A DNA stretch of 64,000 nt. Source: Nitzschia sp. pyKryTriq1 (lineage: Eukaryota; Bacillariophyta; Bacillariophyceae; Bacillariales; Bacillariaceae). The position numbers and the translations under genes are program-made. The notes beneath the pieces were generated by a model, which was not told the origin of the DNA, did not search any database, and saw nothing but the letters and a program-made list of their open reading frames with translations. Below, one piece after another: positions 42,178 through 53,732 of this stretch (positions are counted from its first letter, which is position 1; each line of letters starts with the position of its first letter). The DNA lies in contig OY101115.1 of the NCBI GenBank assembly GCA_956465555.1, positions 3,746,972-3,810,971 of the forward strand, read 5' to 3'.

Positions 42178-42604
42178 TGGCACCGAAAGGTTCGCGCTAG
42201 CCGTGGAGCGCTTATTTACATTCCTGGTACTAACCGTACCGGTACGAATATCATATACTGCTCTACCGGTACAAGTACCGGCGGTACGGTAGCTGGAGCG
42301 CTTATTTGCAGTACCTTTACTACCAGCAGGTACATACTGGTTGCATGTACAGTACGGACCACTATTGGTACTGTACTGGTACCTGGTACCGTGGTACCCC
42401 GTACTTCGTACTTCGTACTTGCACACACAGTACAACTCTCTATTCAAACCACGATGAGAACTGATGAGAACCACCATCACGCGATAGTGCGCTGCCCGCT
42501 ACCGGTAGCTACCTATCATACGTGCCGGTATGTATTGAGGCATGACGAATAATGGCGGGGTGGCACCGAAAGAGGTTCGCTCCGAGCTGGAGCGCTTATT
42601 TACA
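42178..42604. repeat. Dispersed GGAGCGCTTATTTACA motif, three copies
   Basis: The word occurs at 42205-42220 and 42589-42604 and, with one change (GCTTATTTGCA), at 42295-42310. Copies one and three are preceded by a related GTGGCACCGAAAG…GTTCGC block (42178 and 42560). The core contains the palindrome AGCGCT. Confidence 0.85.
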
Positions 42605-43597
42605 AGCACTCTTATTTACAAGTATCAGGCACAGTCTTCCGGAAAAATTAAACAGAAATAAGCCCCCACGTCAGCATTAGCAGATTCGTTTATAAGGTGC
42701 GTCGCCCGAGCGAGTGGTACGACCCCGGCTGCAAAACAGAAAATTCCCAACAGCGCCAAAAATTATGATGCGCGTTGCCACGGACTCAATGCAGATGACC
42801 ATGGAGGGAACGTTTACCTCACCATGTGACAATTGTTTCCTTTGCATCAACTGAAAACATAAATCTCACTTTATTCTTGTTTGTGTTCAAGTTTTCCGGT
42901 AAGTTCATCCTACTCTTCCTCATATGGACACAAATCACAATGGATCGCCGGGATACCGATCCAGGGGGTAGGGTGATCCCCCGAAATGCAAAGAATCAAA
43001 AACCTTACCAATGTGCTGTCTGTCCAAACACAGAAAAAAAATGTTCCGAGTTATCAAAGAAGTTTAGAGATCTTGGCTCATAAAGCAAAACTAGTGTTGG
43101 AAGACAGGTTCTGGAATAGTCTACGCCGGGCACTTTTGTCTTGAATTGTTTCGTCGGATGTTTGTTTAATATTGTTGTTTTTGAAAAAACTACGAAGTCC
43201 TAGTAAGGACAAGATAGGCACCTGGCCCACCATTGTCAAAGATTCAGCAATTGCAAAAACAATGATGCTGATCTTGATCAATGTGGGGCGGTGCGGCCAA
43301 AAACTTCATTCCCACTCCATCGCAGTCAGTCAGTCAAGTGACTGGCGGAATAGATTGTCTCCGAGAGTCTTAGAATGAATCTTTGAGTCGTGATCCAAAC
43401 GTGCGTCGTGCGTAATCGTGAACGCTGGTAGCGTCCGTCCGTCGTTCCGTGAACGTTCGTTTTAGATATTCGAACAGCCCCCTCGATCTTCCACAATCCA
43501 CAAACCACCAAGAATACTGTACTTTGTTGTACTGTACCAGTAGACCTATTTCACATTACAACCTAGCAATTCTTCACAAAACAACGACACATCAGCC

Positions 43598-43945
43598 ATG
43601 ACGAAATCGGCGTTTATGGGAGGATCGCTGGCCTTCAAGGGAGACAAGAAGAAATCGAAGAAGAAATCGAAAAAATCGAAGCACAAGCTGGACAAAGAAG
43701 GCATCGGTAGGAAAAAGGAAGAGAATACAACTTCTGCGGTAGAAGAAGACGAAGAAGAATTAGAGGAAGACATGACTGAAGCCGAACGGTGCGCTCTAAA
43801 AAAAATGAGGGAACGACAGCGCCAAGACAACGAAAAAATTGCTAAGAAGAGTCACAGGGAGAGGGTCGAAGAATTGAATGAGCACCTGGGTTCGTTAACC
43901 GAGCTGAATGACATTCCGAGGGTCAGTGCAGCTGGAAATGGATAA
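43598..43945 (+). CDS. FAM32A-like nuclear protein
   Basis: A 115-aa protein resembling FAM32A, a small factor of the spliceosome catalytic stage in animals. The N-terminus has GGSLAFKGDKKKSKKKSKKS, a short hydrophobic patch then a Lys-rich tract that matches the FAM32A layout. After an acidic stretch come Arg-rich helices and the conserved C-terminal part KKSHRERVEELNEHLGSLTE, ending in NDIPRVSAAGNG. The length is close to family members (about 110). The assignment rests on recognition of the N- and C-terminal blocks. Confidence 0.85.
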   Translation: MTKSAFMGGSLAFKGDKKKSKKKSKKSKHKLDKEGIGRKKEENTTSAVEEDEEELEEDMTEAERCALKKMRERQRQDNEKIAKKSHRERVEELNEHLGSLTELNDIPRVSAAGNG

Positions 43946-44712
43946 CGGACCTGTACCGTGCTTAGTGGTTCGGGTACCTAATTCCCTCTCGACTTTGATT
44001 TTTGTTGGACGTGAAATTGAATGACCTTTGAAAGAGAGCGATCGTATCGAATAGCGAATAAAATGGGTGTTCTATTGTAGGACCTGTACAGTAGTTCCTC
44101 TATCAGTTTCGTGCTGAGCTACAGTATATCTTCCCCTTTCTCGTAGACTTTTATCTACGAACACGTATTCCGTCGCGAAGACTGAGATTCTACTGTATTC
44201 CAATATTGCCCGCATACTACAAAATCAGCAATGCCCCACCTCTACGAGAACCAAGCAAAATCCTCTCTACTCCGATACATTAGCTCTCTCTTCTGTCTTT
44301 AATCTACCTAGTAGAGTAGGGAGAGACATATTCGAATCTTCTCTATTCGGTAAGAGTACCAGGTAGGTCTACCGTAGTCTACTTGGACTGTTCGTAGTTG
44401 ATAGTTGATACCTGTAGTCCCTGTGGGACTTTCGTCATGGAATGTCATTAGACCCATCCGACTACAAAGTATTTTGTATGACATGACAGCTGTGCAGAGT
44501 GCAGAGTCGCAGGAAAACTCCTCCTCGCGACGACTGCCTCCTCCCTCGCTGATGATGTATGATGAATGATGTGATGGTGAAGCAAGATGACGAGGGAGAT
44601 GCTTCTTCTTGCGGCAGGCTATCATGGTGAGCGGCTACTGCTGTAATACGAGTACAGCCCCCGGGTTTATCATACATCATAATAGTATATTGGATATCTA
44701 CGAGAGCAAAAG
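43946..44712. other. Intergenic region
   Basis: No gene is supported. It holds CTACCTAGTAGAGTAGGGAGAG-type inverted words near 44303-44325 and ends with the 5' UTR of the TCF25-like gene. Confidence 0.55.
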
Positions 44713-46836
44713 ATGAGTCACCGAGCTATTCGCCGATTGAGACAAGAACGCGATGGTCTCTTGTCGCCCGATGGCGACGACGGCAACGAAGAAGAAAGTG
44801 ACGAGGAGGAGGATCTCCCAAAATCTGGCTTTGCCTTTATGATGGCCGACGATGACGATGACGACGAAGATTCCTCTTCTTCGTCTGATAGTGATTCGGA
44901 ACCAGTCAAGACTGCCCCCAAAGCAGAACGCCAGGCACCCGCCGCATCCACTGAGGACGAAGAGAACGAGGAGGATCCTGCCGAGGATTTGGACGCGTTG
45001 CTGGAAGAATTTAAAATGAAAGACGATGACGCGGAATTCGGTCCCGATGGGCGGGATGAGAAGACGTCCTCGTACTATGACATTATCACTTCCAATATTG
45101 AGTTGCGAGGTTTAGATATTGATTTTGTCATGCGGACGTCCTTGCTAGGAAGCAACGAAGATACTGCACCGGCTCGCAATCGACGAGGGCGCCATACTTC
45201 AGTGTTTGGTCCAGCTAGGGATAACTGGCCGAGACCTCCGCATTATGTGGGTGGGGGTATGGGCATGGTCACCTATGAAACAGCAGAGAGACCCCCCGCG
45301 ATCCCGTGGCCGTATTCTGAGATGAAGGCTGGCGACGAACGGTGCCCAGAGCCCCATCGCTGGTTCCTCTTCAACCAGTCGGATAGCTATGAGAGGGACC
45401 GTGAAGACTTTGAGCGTATCAAGGGTTCTGGTGATCCAAATGCTTTGGCACTCTTCATTGCTCATCACCCATTCATTGTCCAAGCGCTGCTCCAACTTTC
45501 TACGGTCCTATACCAGATGAATCAATCCCAAGAAGGACTTTCTCTACTCAAACGTGCTTTATATACGTACGAATGCGCTTCGCTCAACAGTTTTCTTCAA
45601 GTTGATGAGCGCCTTGGTTTCATGGATTGTGAGCAGCCTGTCAATGAATTGTTCTTCGCGGCTCTTTTTCGTCTTGTTCGTGTGAGCCACATTGCTGGGT
45701 GCGTAAGACACCTTCTGAAGAATAATGATTGGATGAGGAGTCGTCCACACAATCATCCCTCTGATGACACCTTTTCTTTTTCTTTGTTTTGATACTGTAG
45801 GCTCCCTCGAGCATCCCTGGCTGCGTCGAGGTTCCTTTTGTCGCTAGATCCTCTAAGAGACCCAATGGGGGTGCTTCTTGCATTGGATCATTTCGCCTTG
45901 ATTTCCAACAATGAAAGCAACGACCAATGGATTGTGGATTTCGTGGAAAGTAACAAGGTTCAAATTCACTATAAGGACGACACTTTAGAGGATGGATATA
46001 AATGTGGGCTACTTGACATGCCAAATTTTGCCTACTCGTACGCGCTGGCCCTCAATCGATTAAATCGTTGCAAACCGACGGAGGATTCTCAACAAAAGGC
46101 AGATTCCGCGATGAAGCAAGCACTGGGACGGTTTCCATCGGTATTGGAGCAGCTCTTGGTGCAAAATGACGTGAATACCTCGGGGCGATCATTCCAGACG
46201 GATTGGCCATCCGTCTTGGGATTCGCTCGACAAAGGGCAGAGCAAGTACAGCGTAAATTGACTGATGCCGCAGCTGCAGATCCTGTGGTGAGAGCTTGTA
46301 CATCCCAGGCTTATGATTTGATTGTTCGAATCTTTGTGCAGCAAAACTTCAAGCTATGGAGCGTGGATGCCATAATTCAGTGGGCGTACCGAAATCTCAA
46401 GGAGCTCAAGGACAACCCAGGCGAAGTCCACCCTCTGCAACCTGCGATAATGCGCTACGCAAGATGCGATCCCTCAGATTACGAAGACAAAATCCAAACA
46501 ATGCCCGCGGATGCCAATCCATTGGATCCTGCTTTGGTCGCTCATGCTATGACTATAGATACGAGCCGGCCTCGTTTCATGCAACGAGCACTTCGTCGCG
46601 GGGGTGGCGGCATACAGGATGAATTTGCAGCGATGAACCAGCACGGTGCAGTTCTTGCAGGACCACCCACTGAAATGATTGACCCTGACTGGCCCATGCT
46701 CGAAGTGTTTTGGTAAGTTTATAGATCAGTCAATTTGTTATTTCAGAGTTGCACATCTTTGTCTCACCCATTCCACAATAGGAGAAGTTTTTTACCCTGG
46801 GCCCACGTAGAAGGAGTCCCCCCTCCAAGGCGATAG
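44713..46836 (+). CDS. TCF25/Rqc1-like ribosome quality control protein
   Basis: TCF25 (yeast Rqc1) assists the complex that removes stalled nascent chains from 60S ribosomes. The structure is join(44713..45698, 45801..46712, 46782..46836), two phase-2 introns (102 and 69 bp), about 650 aa. The N-terminal about 110 residues are acidic with a Ser/Asp run, preceded by MSHRAIRRLRQE, typical of the family. The helical core includes HHPFIVQALLQLSTVLYQMN, LLKRALYTYECA, and SRFLLSLDPLRDPMGVLLA created by splicing, followed by PNFAYSYALALNRL. The small third exon gives the family-like ending RSFLPWAHVEG. Without splicing the frame stops early at 46716, so the last exon is inferred from the GTAAGT donor and frame. 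Confidence 0.9.
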
Positions 46837-47204
46837 GCGATAAGATAGCCCTGGTTCACGAAGCATTACAAGTACCAGTACTCCTGCGCCTATCGTCGCT
46901 CTCGCTGTTGCCTACAAGCTCTAGCAGTTGTAGATACTGTACTCGCACAGCTTTATATAGTATGATGAGGGGGTGGGGGTGCGGTAGGGGGTGCTGTGGT
47001 TTTGTTGGGAGAGATTGAAAATATGCAGTCTGGTACAACGGTCGTGTCCTTCGTTCAATCCCTCAATACTAGAACAGTATAGGGCCTACTATGCTTTCGT
47101 AGTCCAAATCCTTGATCTTGCTATCCAATTTTAACTCTGGTCAGTTTCCGAGCTTGAAAGAAACCCCCTCCCTACTACTCTAGTCTATATTCCCAAGGAG
47201 CCAC
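46837..47204. other. Convergent intergenic region
   Basis: It contains the 3' ends of the TCF25-like and LRR genes. No gene is seen. Confidence 0.5.
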
Positions 47205-49336
47205 TCAGGGATTATGGTGACATTTTGTGCAACAGCTGCAAATAACTTCTTCGGTACGATCGCAGTCCATTTCGAACATACCCAAACCCAGACTACAAAG
47301 CTCCGGCCCTATGACTCCTCCGATATCGGTTCCCTCCAGATACAAGTGGCCTGGAAAAGTACGAATGCGATTTCAAAAGGTACATGTAGGATGAGTTGAC
47401 AGCACAATCAAGAACGCTTCACAGGACAGTTTCACTTGAAAGAGGACTTACGCAAGGAAGTCATCTGGCTGTATTCTGAAGGAACGGTGCCTGTGATCCC
47501 ATGATTCTGTCTCAAGCGCAACTCCACTAAATTGGTCAGACCACTGTACTCAGTCGGCAAAGTCCCCTCACGTTGCGACCATGTCAAATCAAGTGTAAAC
47601 AAGTTTGTCAAGAGCCCGAGCTCTGTAGGTAAAGACCCCTCCAAATTATGGGCATAGGCAATCTGTAGAATCTCTAGCTTGGACATCAGTCCTAATTCGG
47701 TTGGGATGGTCCCAGTCAGCCCTGGGGCTTCTTCAATAGAGAGCTTCTTGAGATTGCCCCATAACGAGATCGTCGTGGGAATGGTACCGCGAAGCTGTAC
47801 TTTCCGAGCCAGGAATGTTTCAAGTGCCTGCCCAAAATATGATGTGGCTGTCTCGTTCGTATCTGGAATCGTCCCCCACATGTTCGTCATTGAAATATCA
47901 AGATACTCCAATTGGGTCAACTCTGACACAACATCGGCGAAATTCGTGCCCCGGAGTCGGAAGTTTTCTTGAACTTGAAGGCTTCCTATAAAAGAGAAAG
48001 ACAAGCAAGAAGTTAGCGAAATGGTGGTTTGTGCAAACAACTAGTGAGGTTTCACCACTTTATGTTTTCCGCTTACGTAAATCTTTCAGCTCTGTCATCG
48101 ACTCAGGTAATATGCCACTGAAGAAGTTGCCGTCCAAGGCCAACGTCTTTAGTTTCTTCAAGTCCCCGATCCATGTGGGGACGGTGGAACTTAACTTGTT
48201 CTTCGACAGGATCAAGGTTTCTGTAGTGGATAGAAAGGTGCACGACACTCTGAGTGAGTTACGTTCATCTCCATAATGTCGGCTACTGTGATCTTCCAAA
48301 CTACCGTACTCGTACAGTACTTACCCAGATTGGTCAGCGCTCTCCACTCAGTGGGAATGATTCCCTGCAAGCGATGATCCGACAGATCCAAACGGTTCAA
48401 GCCAGTGAGGACCCCTAGCTCAGTCGACAGTGTTTCACCTGTCATGGTGATTCCTGTCCCCACACCGAGGCGGAGCCCAGATATGAGAAGGTTCGTATCG
48501 CAATCCACCCCTTTCCAGTCGCATTCGTGAATACCCGCCCCGTGAAGTATCCAACCAGCACTTTGATCTACATTCACTGCACCCCAAAGTGTGGGGCCTC
48601 CCTGTTCAAAGTACCACACTACGAGGGCGAAGCGCTGCCAGAAGCGATCTGCACTTATATCGTTGATGGGAACGTCCTCAAATGCCATCCACTCCAGCGA
48701 GCTCGCCTGGACCGAGTACGGTGTGACTGCAGAATCATCATCCAGAAACGCAAACAAACTTGAGTAATATTCCGAGCGTTTCTCAACATCGTAACTACCG
48801 CCCTCCCCCCTGTGTGTGTGCTGATGACCACCACCACCCGCTTCTTGAACCTTGTCACCGCTCCCGTCATAGCTCTTCTCTGTAGGGAATAAACCAGCCG
48901 CGAACCCCACGACAACCACGGACCCGATGGAGGCGGTAAATAATGAAAGTATCAACGCCCAGTGGGTGAAAAGATAACATGGATGTTCATTGCCGGCCTT
49001 TTCTTGTTGCCGAAGCTCCACCGTACCTTCAAGTTCTTGCTCTTTCGTTGATTCGACATGACTCTCGACAGTACTTTCCACGATGCTTTCGACGAGAATA
49101 ATGCCCCTATTCGATGGGTAAGATGGGTCAATATGCGCAGCCAAAGGGGGCGACGTTACACCGGGCAACGAGGGTTCAGCTAGCCAACCAACGGCGACAT
49201 TCACGTTAGCTTTAGTGATTGAGTCTTCTCTATGCATAGGAGTTGCTTTCTTCCGATTTCCTGGAGCACTCTTATCGTTCCTCTCTTGTTCTTGGTGAGG
49301 ATTCAACCCAGGAGTATCAAACGAACGAGGAGTCAT
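47205..49336 (-). CDS. Type II membrane leucine-rich-repeat protein
   Basis: A diatom-type LRR surface protein. The structure is complement(join(47205..47350, 47452..47985, 48077..48220, 48325..49336)), about 611 aa; all three introns are phase 1. The N-terminal about 120 residues are hydrophilic and include a VES repeat (about 82-96). A single membrane span follows (ALILSLFTASIGSVVVVGFA, about 128-147). The remainder would face outside: an LRR N-terminal cap with FWQRFALVVWYF, CDWKGVDC and GLRLG, about ten LRRs (LTGLNRLDLS, ALTNLE, KLKTLALDGN, QLEYLDIS, SKLEILQIA and others) and a Cys-rich end (ELCSLGLGMFEMDCDR…CSCCTKCH). No kinase domain is present. The role could be recognition or adhesion; the partner is unknown. 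Confidence 0.9.
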
Positions 49337-49875
49337 TTGGTGTCTTGGAAGAAATCCTTGTGTTGCTTCGCGTACGAAGGAGGGTCGTCAACACCATCAC
49401 TATCCACTATTGTATAATGAATGGCCAAGAAATTTCTCCCAACTCTCCTCCTCCTCCCACAACATTGAACCAAATCCAGCATCGTGCACTCGCACTCGTA
49501 CTCGTACCACGTCGTCGCAACAATAGGAGTAATTTGACTCCCACCAGCGGCCACCGGCCACTAATAATGAATCGACTCCCACCGGCGATGTTTTGACTCC
49601 CACGCCCTCACAATTTGACGCAAGGTTGGCAAACTCATTGCTTCATACTCGTACTTGGATCGTAGAGTAGAACGTAATATCCATCTTCTTCGACGCAAAC
49701 ATGATGAGAAGAGTTGCCACGCCAAGACCTTTGAGACTAATACAGAAACTTTTGAGAATATTTCAACAGAAAAAAAGGAAATAAAGGGTAAAGGGACGGC
49801 AGATCAAAAAGAGTTACAACAGCAACACTGATGGATAGTGATAATAAGTGGTAGTTGCGCCAACATTCGCAGCAT
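49337..49875. other. Intergenic region between the LRR gene and the tRNA
   Basis: No gene is supported. It has a duplicated ACTCCCACC(A/G)GC(G) word near 49538-49605. Confidence 0.5.
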
Positions 49876-49947
49876 GCCGCGATAGCTTAGTGGTAGAGCA
49901 TTGCATTCGTAATGCAAAGGTCGGGAGTTCGATCCTCCCTCGTGGCT
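49876..49947 (+). tRNA. tRNA-Thr (anticodon CGU)
   Basis: A 72-nt cloverleaf without intron. The acceptor pairs GCCGCGA with TCGTGGC (one G-T wobble). The D arm is GCTT…GAGC with AGTGGTA in the loop. The anticodon arm is TTGCA-TTCGTAA-TGCAA, giving CGT at 49908-49910, which reads ACG (Thr). The T arm is GGGAG-TTCGATC-CTCCC. Discriminator is T. The genomic bases after it are CCA then CTTTTTG; the T run is a plausible polymerase III terminator. Internal A and B boxes fit the consensus. Confidence 0.97.
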
Positions 49948-49950
49948 CCA

Positions 49951-50307
49951 CTTTTTGTCATAAAGCGCGCGAATTAGAGAGCACGAACCAAACGGTTGGA
50001 AATCCTCGATTTTTGGCCGGCAAAAACGCGCGGGAATGAAGCCGATAAACAGGGCAGTGCCGTTTTGAATTGTGCAATCTCTATTCTCTATCTCACAAAA
50101 GAAGTCTCTTATTCATCTCTCATTAATTCGATTTGTGGAAGAAGCGAGACACATCGTATCACACCATCACACCCTGTATATAGTAGTACGTATTCGACAG
50201 AAGAACTCTAACTCGCTTCAACGGCAAGCATTAAATATCCAAGGAGGAAGCTTGCTCGTTTCAAAAAGACCATCGACCTTGCCCAAGACGAACGAACGAA
50301 CGACAGG
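49951..50307. other. Intergenic region after the tRNA
   Basis: About 360 bp without a recognised gene. It opens with the CTTTTT likely terminator of the tRNA and later includes the 5' UTR of the Sec6-like gene, with an ACGAACGAACGAACG run near 50288-50300. Confidence 0.5.
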
Positions 50308-52056
50308 ATGAAACGGGCCCTGCCTTGGCGGAAGCCGCCTTCGGATGAACCGACCTCGGAACAGTTGAGAGCCGCTGAAAATGCTGCCTTTTCAGCGATG
50401 CGACGAGGCAATGCAGTTCTTGTGAAAAAAACTTGCTTCAAAGAACGTATGAGAATGATGGACGATGATGAGCGGGCGGAAGTAGTGCATGAAAACGATT
50501 CTGGATCGACTTTGAAACAAACTTCAGTTGAGGACTTTCTTTCAAATTTCAGAATCAACGGACTAGAGTGCATGGCGACTGTTTATGAGTAAGTTCTTTC
50601 GAGACAAGGTTGACTTTTTTTCGCTGGTGGGCGTTTACCTGACTCTTGCTTGCGTGCACTGGAACTGCGTGTCTTTAGATTGAGACCTCAAGTCCACCAG
50701 TCCACCGTTTCGGGGTCTCTGACAACTGCGCTGCCAGAAGATGTTTTTCACCTGATCGGTTCACAATTGAGTCTACTTGAAGAATATGTGAGAATAAAAG
50801 GCCTCGTGTGTACAGAGACGGGAAACAGTGTCGTAGTTGAAGCGGTGCTTTCTATTGTGAGAAGCCTCTGGTACCATCATCAAACCTATCGATTCACTTT
50901 CCTTCGGGACGTGGAGTCCTCCATAGCGGCTGCCAACGATCTTATGCGAATGTTGGAGAAGCTGGAAGAAATGATCGAGGAACTCGGACGTTATTTTCCT
51001 CAATTGAACTGGAAAGACGGCAAAAGGCAAGATTCAACAACTGCAGCAGTCCGCCGTGAGGCAGCCGATCTTGCTTCCATTTATTCCAGCGATGCTGTGA
51101 ACGCTTCCCAGCGAGCTGTTAACTACATCATGATCAATATACAGAACTCTCACATTTCCTCAGATCTATTCTCTCGCGATTGGGAGGACGTCATGACCCA
51201 TAATGAGGTTGCTGTTTCTATCGTCAAGACATATGAAGACTATCTCTCGGACATTCGAGATTACCTTGAGCACGATTTTCTCTATCACAAGGTGGTGGCA
51301 GCCTTGGTGCGTGCGACGGTTTGCTTTTACACTCAGTGCTTCGTACAGAAGGCGCACAAAATGCGCCGCGTCATGCACTTTGATTTTTCGCAACAACGCG
51401 CCCGAAAAGTTGCATTTTTGAACCCCCAACGAACAATCACCAGGATAACACACGATGTTAAAGTCTTCGAAGAATACTTTCAGTCTCTGGTGCAAGAAAT
51501 TCCTCCGTTGTCGCGTCTCGTCTCAGACGAACTTTCAATCTTTACCGTTTTGATCGAATGCATGTGGCTTGCAGTTGGCAGAGCCGAGGATCAGAGCTTG
51601 GACGAATTCGTGGTTGTAGTTCACAATAAGATATCTGGAGCGAATCCTGCAGTAACGAAGCATTTCCTTTCTGATCTTTGGCTTTTGATGGGTCCCAAAA
51701 ATGAACACCATGCCGTTGAAAAAGAGATCAAGATGATGGATGCAGAACTGAAAAAGATGTCTGCGAGAGTGAAAGAAGGGGCACCCACCAACCGTACCAC
51801 CTTGTACCAGAGCGCAGGTCTAAGACTGGACGAAGTTCTTCGAACATTGTATGAAGAGCGCATCATCCAAGAAAACTCTTTCTGCTTTGGTACAATGGCA
51901 AATAATAGAAGCGAGCATACTTATCGCGGTCTGGGTGGTGGCGAGTATCCCTCCGACAACGGCAAGCGCTGGGACCCACTCAAGGGGTTAAAGAAGCGCA
52001 TTACTTCAACCAAGTATGAAAGGGAGCTGTCGTTGATAATTAAAAACATGAATTAG
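50308..52056 (+). CDS. Putative exocyst subunit, Sec6/EXOC3-like
   Basis: The exocyst tethers secretory vesicles to the plasma membrane. The structure is join(50308..50588, 50679..52056), with a 90-bp phase-2 intron, about 552 aa. The protein is nearly all helical. A segment from about 250 on (LFSRDWEDVMTHNEVAVSIV, then KTYEDYLSDIRDYLEHDFLY) resembles the C-terminal part of Sec6, where an LF…W and an EDY…L…FL pattern recur. The protein is shorter than typical Sec6 (about 740 aa) and the upstream tRNA leaves no space for missing exons, so it may be an N-terminally reduced form or a different helical tether protein. The 3' end is duplicated across the stop. Confidence 0.65.
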
Positions 52057-52087
52057 GGTCGTTGATAATTAAAAACATGAATTAGGG
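52030..52087. repeat. 29-bp perfect tandem duplication across a stop codon
   Basis: Identical copies at 52030-52058 and 52059-52087. The first contains the last codons and TAG stop (52054-52056) of the Sec6-like gene and the second is in the 3' UTR. Confidence 0.95.
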
Positions 52088-52699
52088 AAGCTACTGTTGC
52101 TACAGACAGTGATTGCTGCTGACAAGACTACGTTGCAGCTCTTGAGAATATCAAGTAGTTCCTCTACATAGTATGTACATCAGTATGCGTATCCATTCAA
52201 ATGTGCTGAAGTCGCACTACACATACTTCGTCTATCTACAAGTAGAGAAGGATAGCTTCTCCTGCAGTACTTTACTCGTACTACTCTAGTAACATTCTCC
52301 TCGAAAAGTGAAATTGAAAATGGTGCGAGGAACAAGCCAGAATTTGAGTCACGTTGGTCGGCGATGTTGTTTCGCTCGCATACCGTATGTACGTGTACGT
52401 GTGCGTGTACCGGCAGGATAATGCCCATCTACCGGTACGGTACGTGTACCATACTGGTACAGTACCGATATTCACTACTGTATGTACCGCTTCTTCGTTC
52501 TCGAGGCTCGAGGCTCGAGGCGCGCATCTAGAGATTTTGTTGCGTCCCCAACCTTCACCACCCATCACCGTTCAACGTTCACGACATCCACCAGGATCCA
52601 GGATTGTTAAAAATCAACAATTCATTGATCTGTTGTCAATCGCATGGATATACGACTTAGTTTGAGCTCTTTTTCAGCTACACATTTTTAACTATAAGC
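52088..52699. other. Intergenic region
   Basis: No gene is supported. It contains GTACGTGTACGTGTGCGTGTAC and TACCGGTACGGTACGTG words near 52390-52470 and a tandem CTCGAGG run near 52500-52520. Confidence 0.5.
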
Positions 52700-53732
52700 A
52701 TGACTATTCTCGGTTCAAATGAGATAACATTGATCGGCACCGGCGTGGTAAGTCGGAAAGAAAGAAAGGTGACAGTATTTTGTCGTTCTTCCAGGATTTC
52801 TTGCTCACGAAGTTGCTGTTCGATTTCTTCCAAAGGGATTGGGCATTGTGCATGTACTTACAGGACCCGATCATCTCAGTGCACTTGCCACCCTCAGCGC
52901 TGTGTCGGATTTTTGGACGTCGTTCTTTCTCGGAGTTCGCTGGGGTATTGGACATAGTACCGGGCTGTTGCTGGTCGGTGTTGCTTTGATCATTCGTGAC
53001 TATACCAGGGAGGCAAACGGAGGGGATGCATCTAAGGTAATCGATATGCCAGATGCATTGTCGCATTTTTTCGAGTCAATTGTTGGATTTTTTATGCTAT
53101 TCCTTGGTGCCTATGGATTCCGACGGGCCTTCCGAAAGAGACATGAATTCCAGGGAAGAGTGGCTATTCCGTCCGCTGATGCTGAATATGACGAAGCACC
53201 AATGGAGATTCTGGAGAAAGATTTGACGTACACCGATAATTCCTACCATGATGATCCTCATCTTGACGAAGAAGCCAGGTTGGAAGCATTGACAGATATT
53301 GTATCCGACCAGCGATTATCATCAACAATGGAAGTCGATTCAAGGAATACAACTACTACTAGTCCCGGTAGCCCTGAACGAGGGCTGGGATTTCTTGCCG
53401 ACTCAAGTCGGCGGTTTTCTGCTCGAACCATGGCTATTTTGGCTGGAATCATTCACGGCTTGGCGGGCCCAGGTGGTGTGCTGGGAATAGTACCGGCAGT
53501 GCAGCTCCATGATTGGAAGCTTGCTACTATTTACCTATCATGTTTCTGCGCAAGTAGTACATTGACGATGGGATGCTTTGCAAGTTTCTATGGGATATGT
53601 AGTTCAGGAGTAGGAAGAAGGACCAAACTCGAGTTTCAAATCCATCTTTTCTCAGCGAGTTTGAGTATCTTGGTTGGCGTCACATGGCTTGTTCTTCTTG
53701 CCTTGGGGAAGCTCGAGGATGTCTTCCCTTAA
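52700..53732 (+). CDS. NicO/UreH-like metal transporter family protein
   Basis: A multi-pass membrane protein of the nickel/cobalt-type transporter group (plant and cyanobacterial UreH-like proteins). The favoured model is join(52700..52747, 52836..53732), about 314 aa: a strong GTAAGT donor, an 88-bp intron and a phase-0 junction giving LIGTGVGLGIVHVLTGPDHL. The alternative acceptor TTCTTCCAG at 52794 would break the frame. Motifs are HVLTGPDH in the first half (a His-x5-Asp-His variant of the NiCoT metal motif) and HGLAGPGG in the second, each in a membrane helix; WGIGHSTG lies between them. A hydrophilic acidic loop of about 100 residues separates the halves. Metal specificity is unknown. 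The N-terminal exon is less sure than the rest. Confidence 0.82.

Larger units (their letters stand above)
41874..43597. other. Gene-free region of 1.7 kb upstream of the ABC transporter
   Basis: The longest frames (for example 42826-43083) have no similarity I recognise. The region holds a 46-bp tandem duplication (41971-42077), a three-copy motif with GGAGCGCTTATTTACA (42178-42604) and many GTACCGGTAC words at 42230-42420. It probably contains the ABC transporter promoter and, at the right end, the FAM32A-like promoter. Confidence 0.6.

Noticed and set aside
42055-42552. 165-aa frame in the ABC transporter upstream region
   Set aside because: It consists of GTACC-type repeats giving Thr/Gly/Tyr runs; not a protein.
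42826-43083. 85-aa frame with a Cys pair (CAVCPNTEKKC)
   Set aside because: A single short frame in a repeat-rich gene-free region with no recognisable domain and no support from splice signals.
52776-52835. Alternative upstream coding part of the NicO-like gene (YFVVLPGFLAHEVAV)
   Set aside because: It reads openly but has no ATG, an in-frame TGA lies just upstream, and joining it to the ATG exon would need a 28-bp intron; the 88-bp intron is preferred, though not proven.
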